Positions 15,001-15,156 of a stretch of 15,156 nt of DNA are shown piece after piece. The DNA comes from Cytophagaceae bacterium (lineage in GTDB: Bacteria > Bacteroidota > Bacteroidia > Cytophagales > Flexibacteraceae): NCBI GenBank assembly GCA_947464365.1, contig CANHWS010000048.1, positions 1-15,156 of the forward strand. The letters run 5' to 3'. Positions within the stretch are counted from its first letter, which is position 1. Each line of letters opens with the position of its first letter. A program made the translations under genes and the position numbers. Under the pieces are notes generated by a model. The model worked only from the letters and a program-made list of their open reading frames with translations, had not been told where the DNA came from and did no database searches.

Positions 15001-15144
15001 CTGTAAGGGAAGGAGTCGAACCTTCACGGGGCAGTTAGCCATTGGGTCGGCCTATTGATAGCTCATTAGGCTGACCCGATGATTTTTTCTGGACTCCCCA
15101 CCCCCGCGACAGGAGGGCATGGCTACCAATTTCATCACCTTACA
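15001..15144 (-). tRNA. tRNA-like gene with GUC (Asp) anticodon and a ~75-base variable region
   Basis: All canonical arms can be drawn. The acceptor stem TGTAAGG (15144-15138) pairs 7/7 with CCTTACA (15008-15002), with G73 at 15001. The D arm ATG/CAT encloses a loop with the invariant GG (AATTGGTAG). The anticodon stem CCCTC/GGGGG has one T-G pair and the seven-base loop CTGTCGC, giving anticodon GTC at 15110-15108 with U33 and C38. The T arm GAAGG/CCTTC (15025-15009) has loop TTCGACT and abuts the acceptor without a gap. CCA is not encoded, and a T6 run follows three bases later. Between the anticodon and T stems are 75 bases (15100-15026) instead of 4-24. The D arm looks like a tRNA-Leu type. 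It could be a functional tRNA with a giant variable arm, a tRNA carrying an insertion, or a tRNA-derived RNA with another job. Confidence 0.7.
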
Positions 15145-15156
15145 ATGTGATTTTCC

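Noticed and set aside
14495..15008. Integration (att) site of a mobile element at the tRNA 3' end
   Set aside because: No integrase gene and no second copy of the tRNA 3' end are visible in the window.
15001..15144. Fragment of tmRNA (ssrA)
   Set aside because: The acceptor partners are only 144 bases apart, an anticodon arm is present, and there is no tag-peptide frame or typical tmRNA 5' end.

Overview
The window looks like chromosomal DNA of a Bacteroidota bacterium. Four large proteins end in the type A C-terminal sorting domain of the type IX secretion system (T9SS). Several genes are preceded by the TAnnTTTG -7 element of that phylum, there are GEVED domains, and recognisable Shine-Dalgarno sites are lacking. 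The order cannot be fixed from sequence alone; a Cytophagales-, Chitinophagales- or Saprospirales-like host is a guess.

Layout from left to right. The 3' part of ribH (lumazine synthase, riboflavin pathway) is followed by a secreted outer-membrane beta-barrel protein. Next is a 944-residue T9SS cargo with two GEVED domains, Fn3-like and Ig-like modules, under a good promoter. A strong symmetrical hairpin at 4401-4439 separates it from a convergent GNAT acetyltransferase. After a 418-base gap with a promoter comes a 1596-residue T9SS cargo with a metzincin zinc site (HExxHxxGxxH), an ice-binding-like segment and two beta-solenoid-like regions. It overlaps by ATGA a 525-residue T9SS cargo of unknown function. 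A near-identical 525-residue paralogue follows downstream, beyond a 160-base imperfect inverted repeat. Just before the paralogue sits a 38-codon ORF whose last codons mirror the end of the protease gene, as if a protease/partner pair had been duplicated and the second protease lost.

The right end is on the minus strand: cmk (cytidylate kinase) with its own -7 element, a 46-residue lipoprotein-like peptide with a promoter about 110 bases upstream, and a tRNA-like gene at the window edge.

That last gene is the most unusual item. It has complete acceptor, D, anticodon and T arms and a GUC (Asp) anticodon, but about 75 bases where the variable loop should be. These can fold as one giant variable arm. 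A hairpin plus T-rich tract downstream looks like its terminator.

Functionally, the centre (1.5-13.6 kb) is a secreted or cell-surface block exported by a T9SS encoded elsewhere. The flanks (ribH, cmk, tRNA-like gene) are housekeeping.
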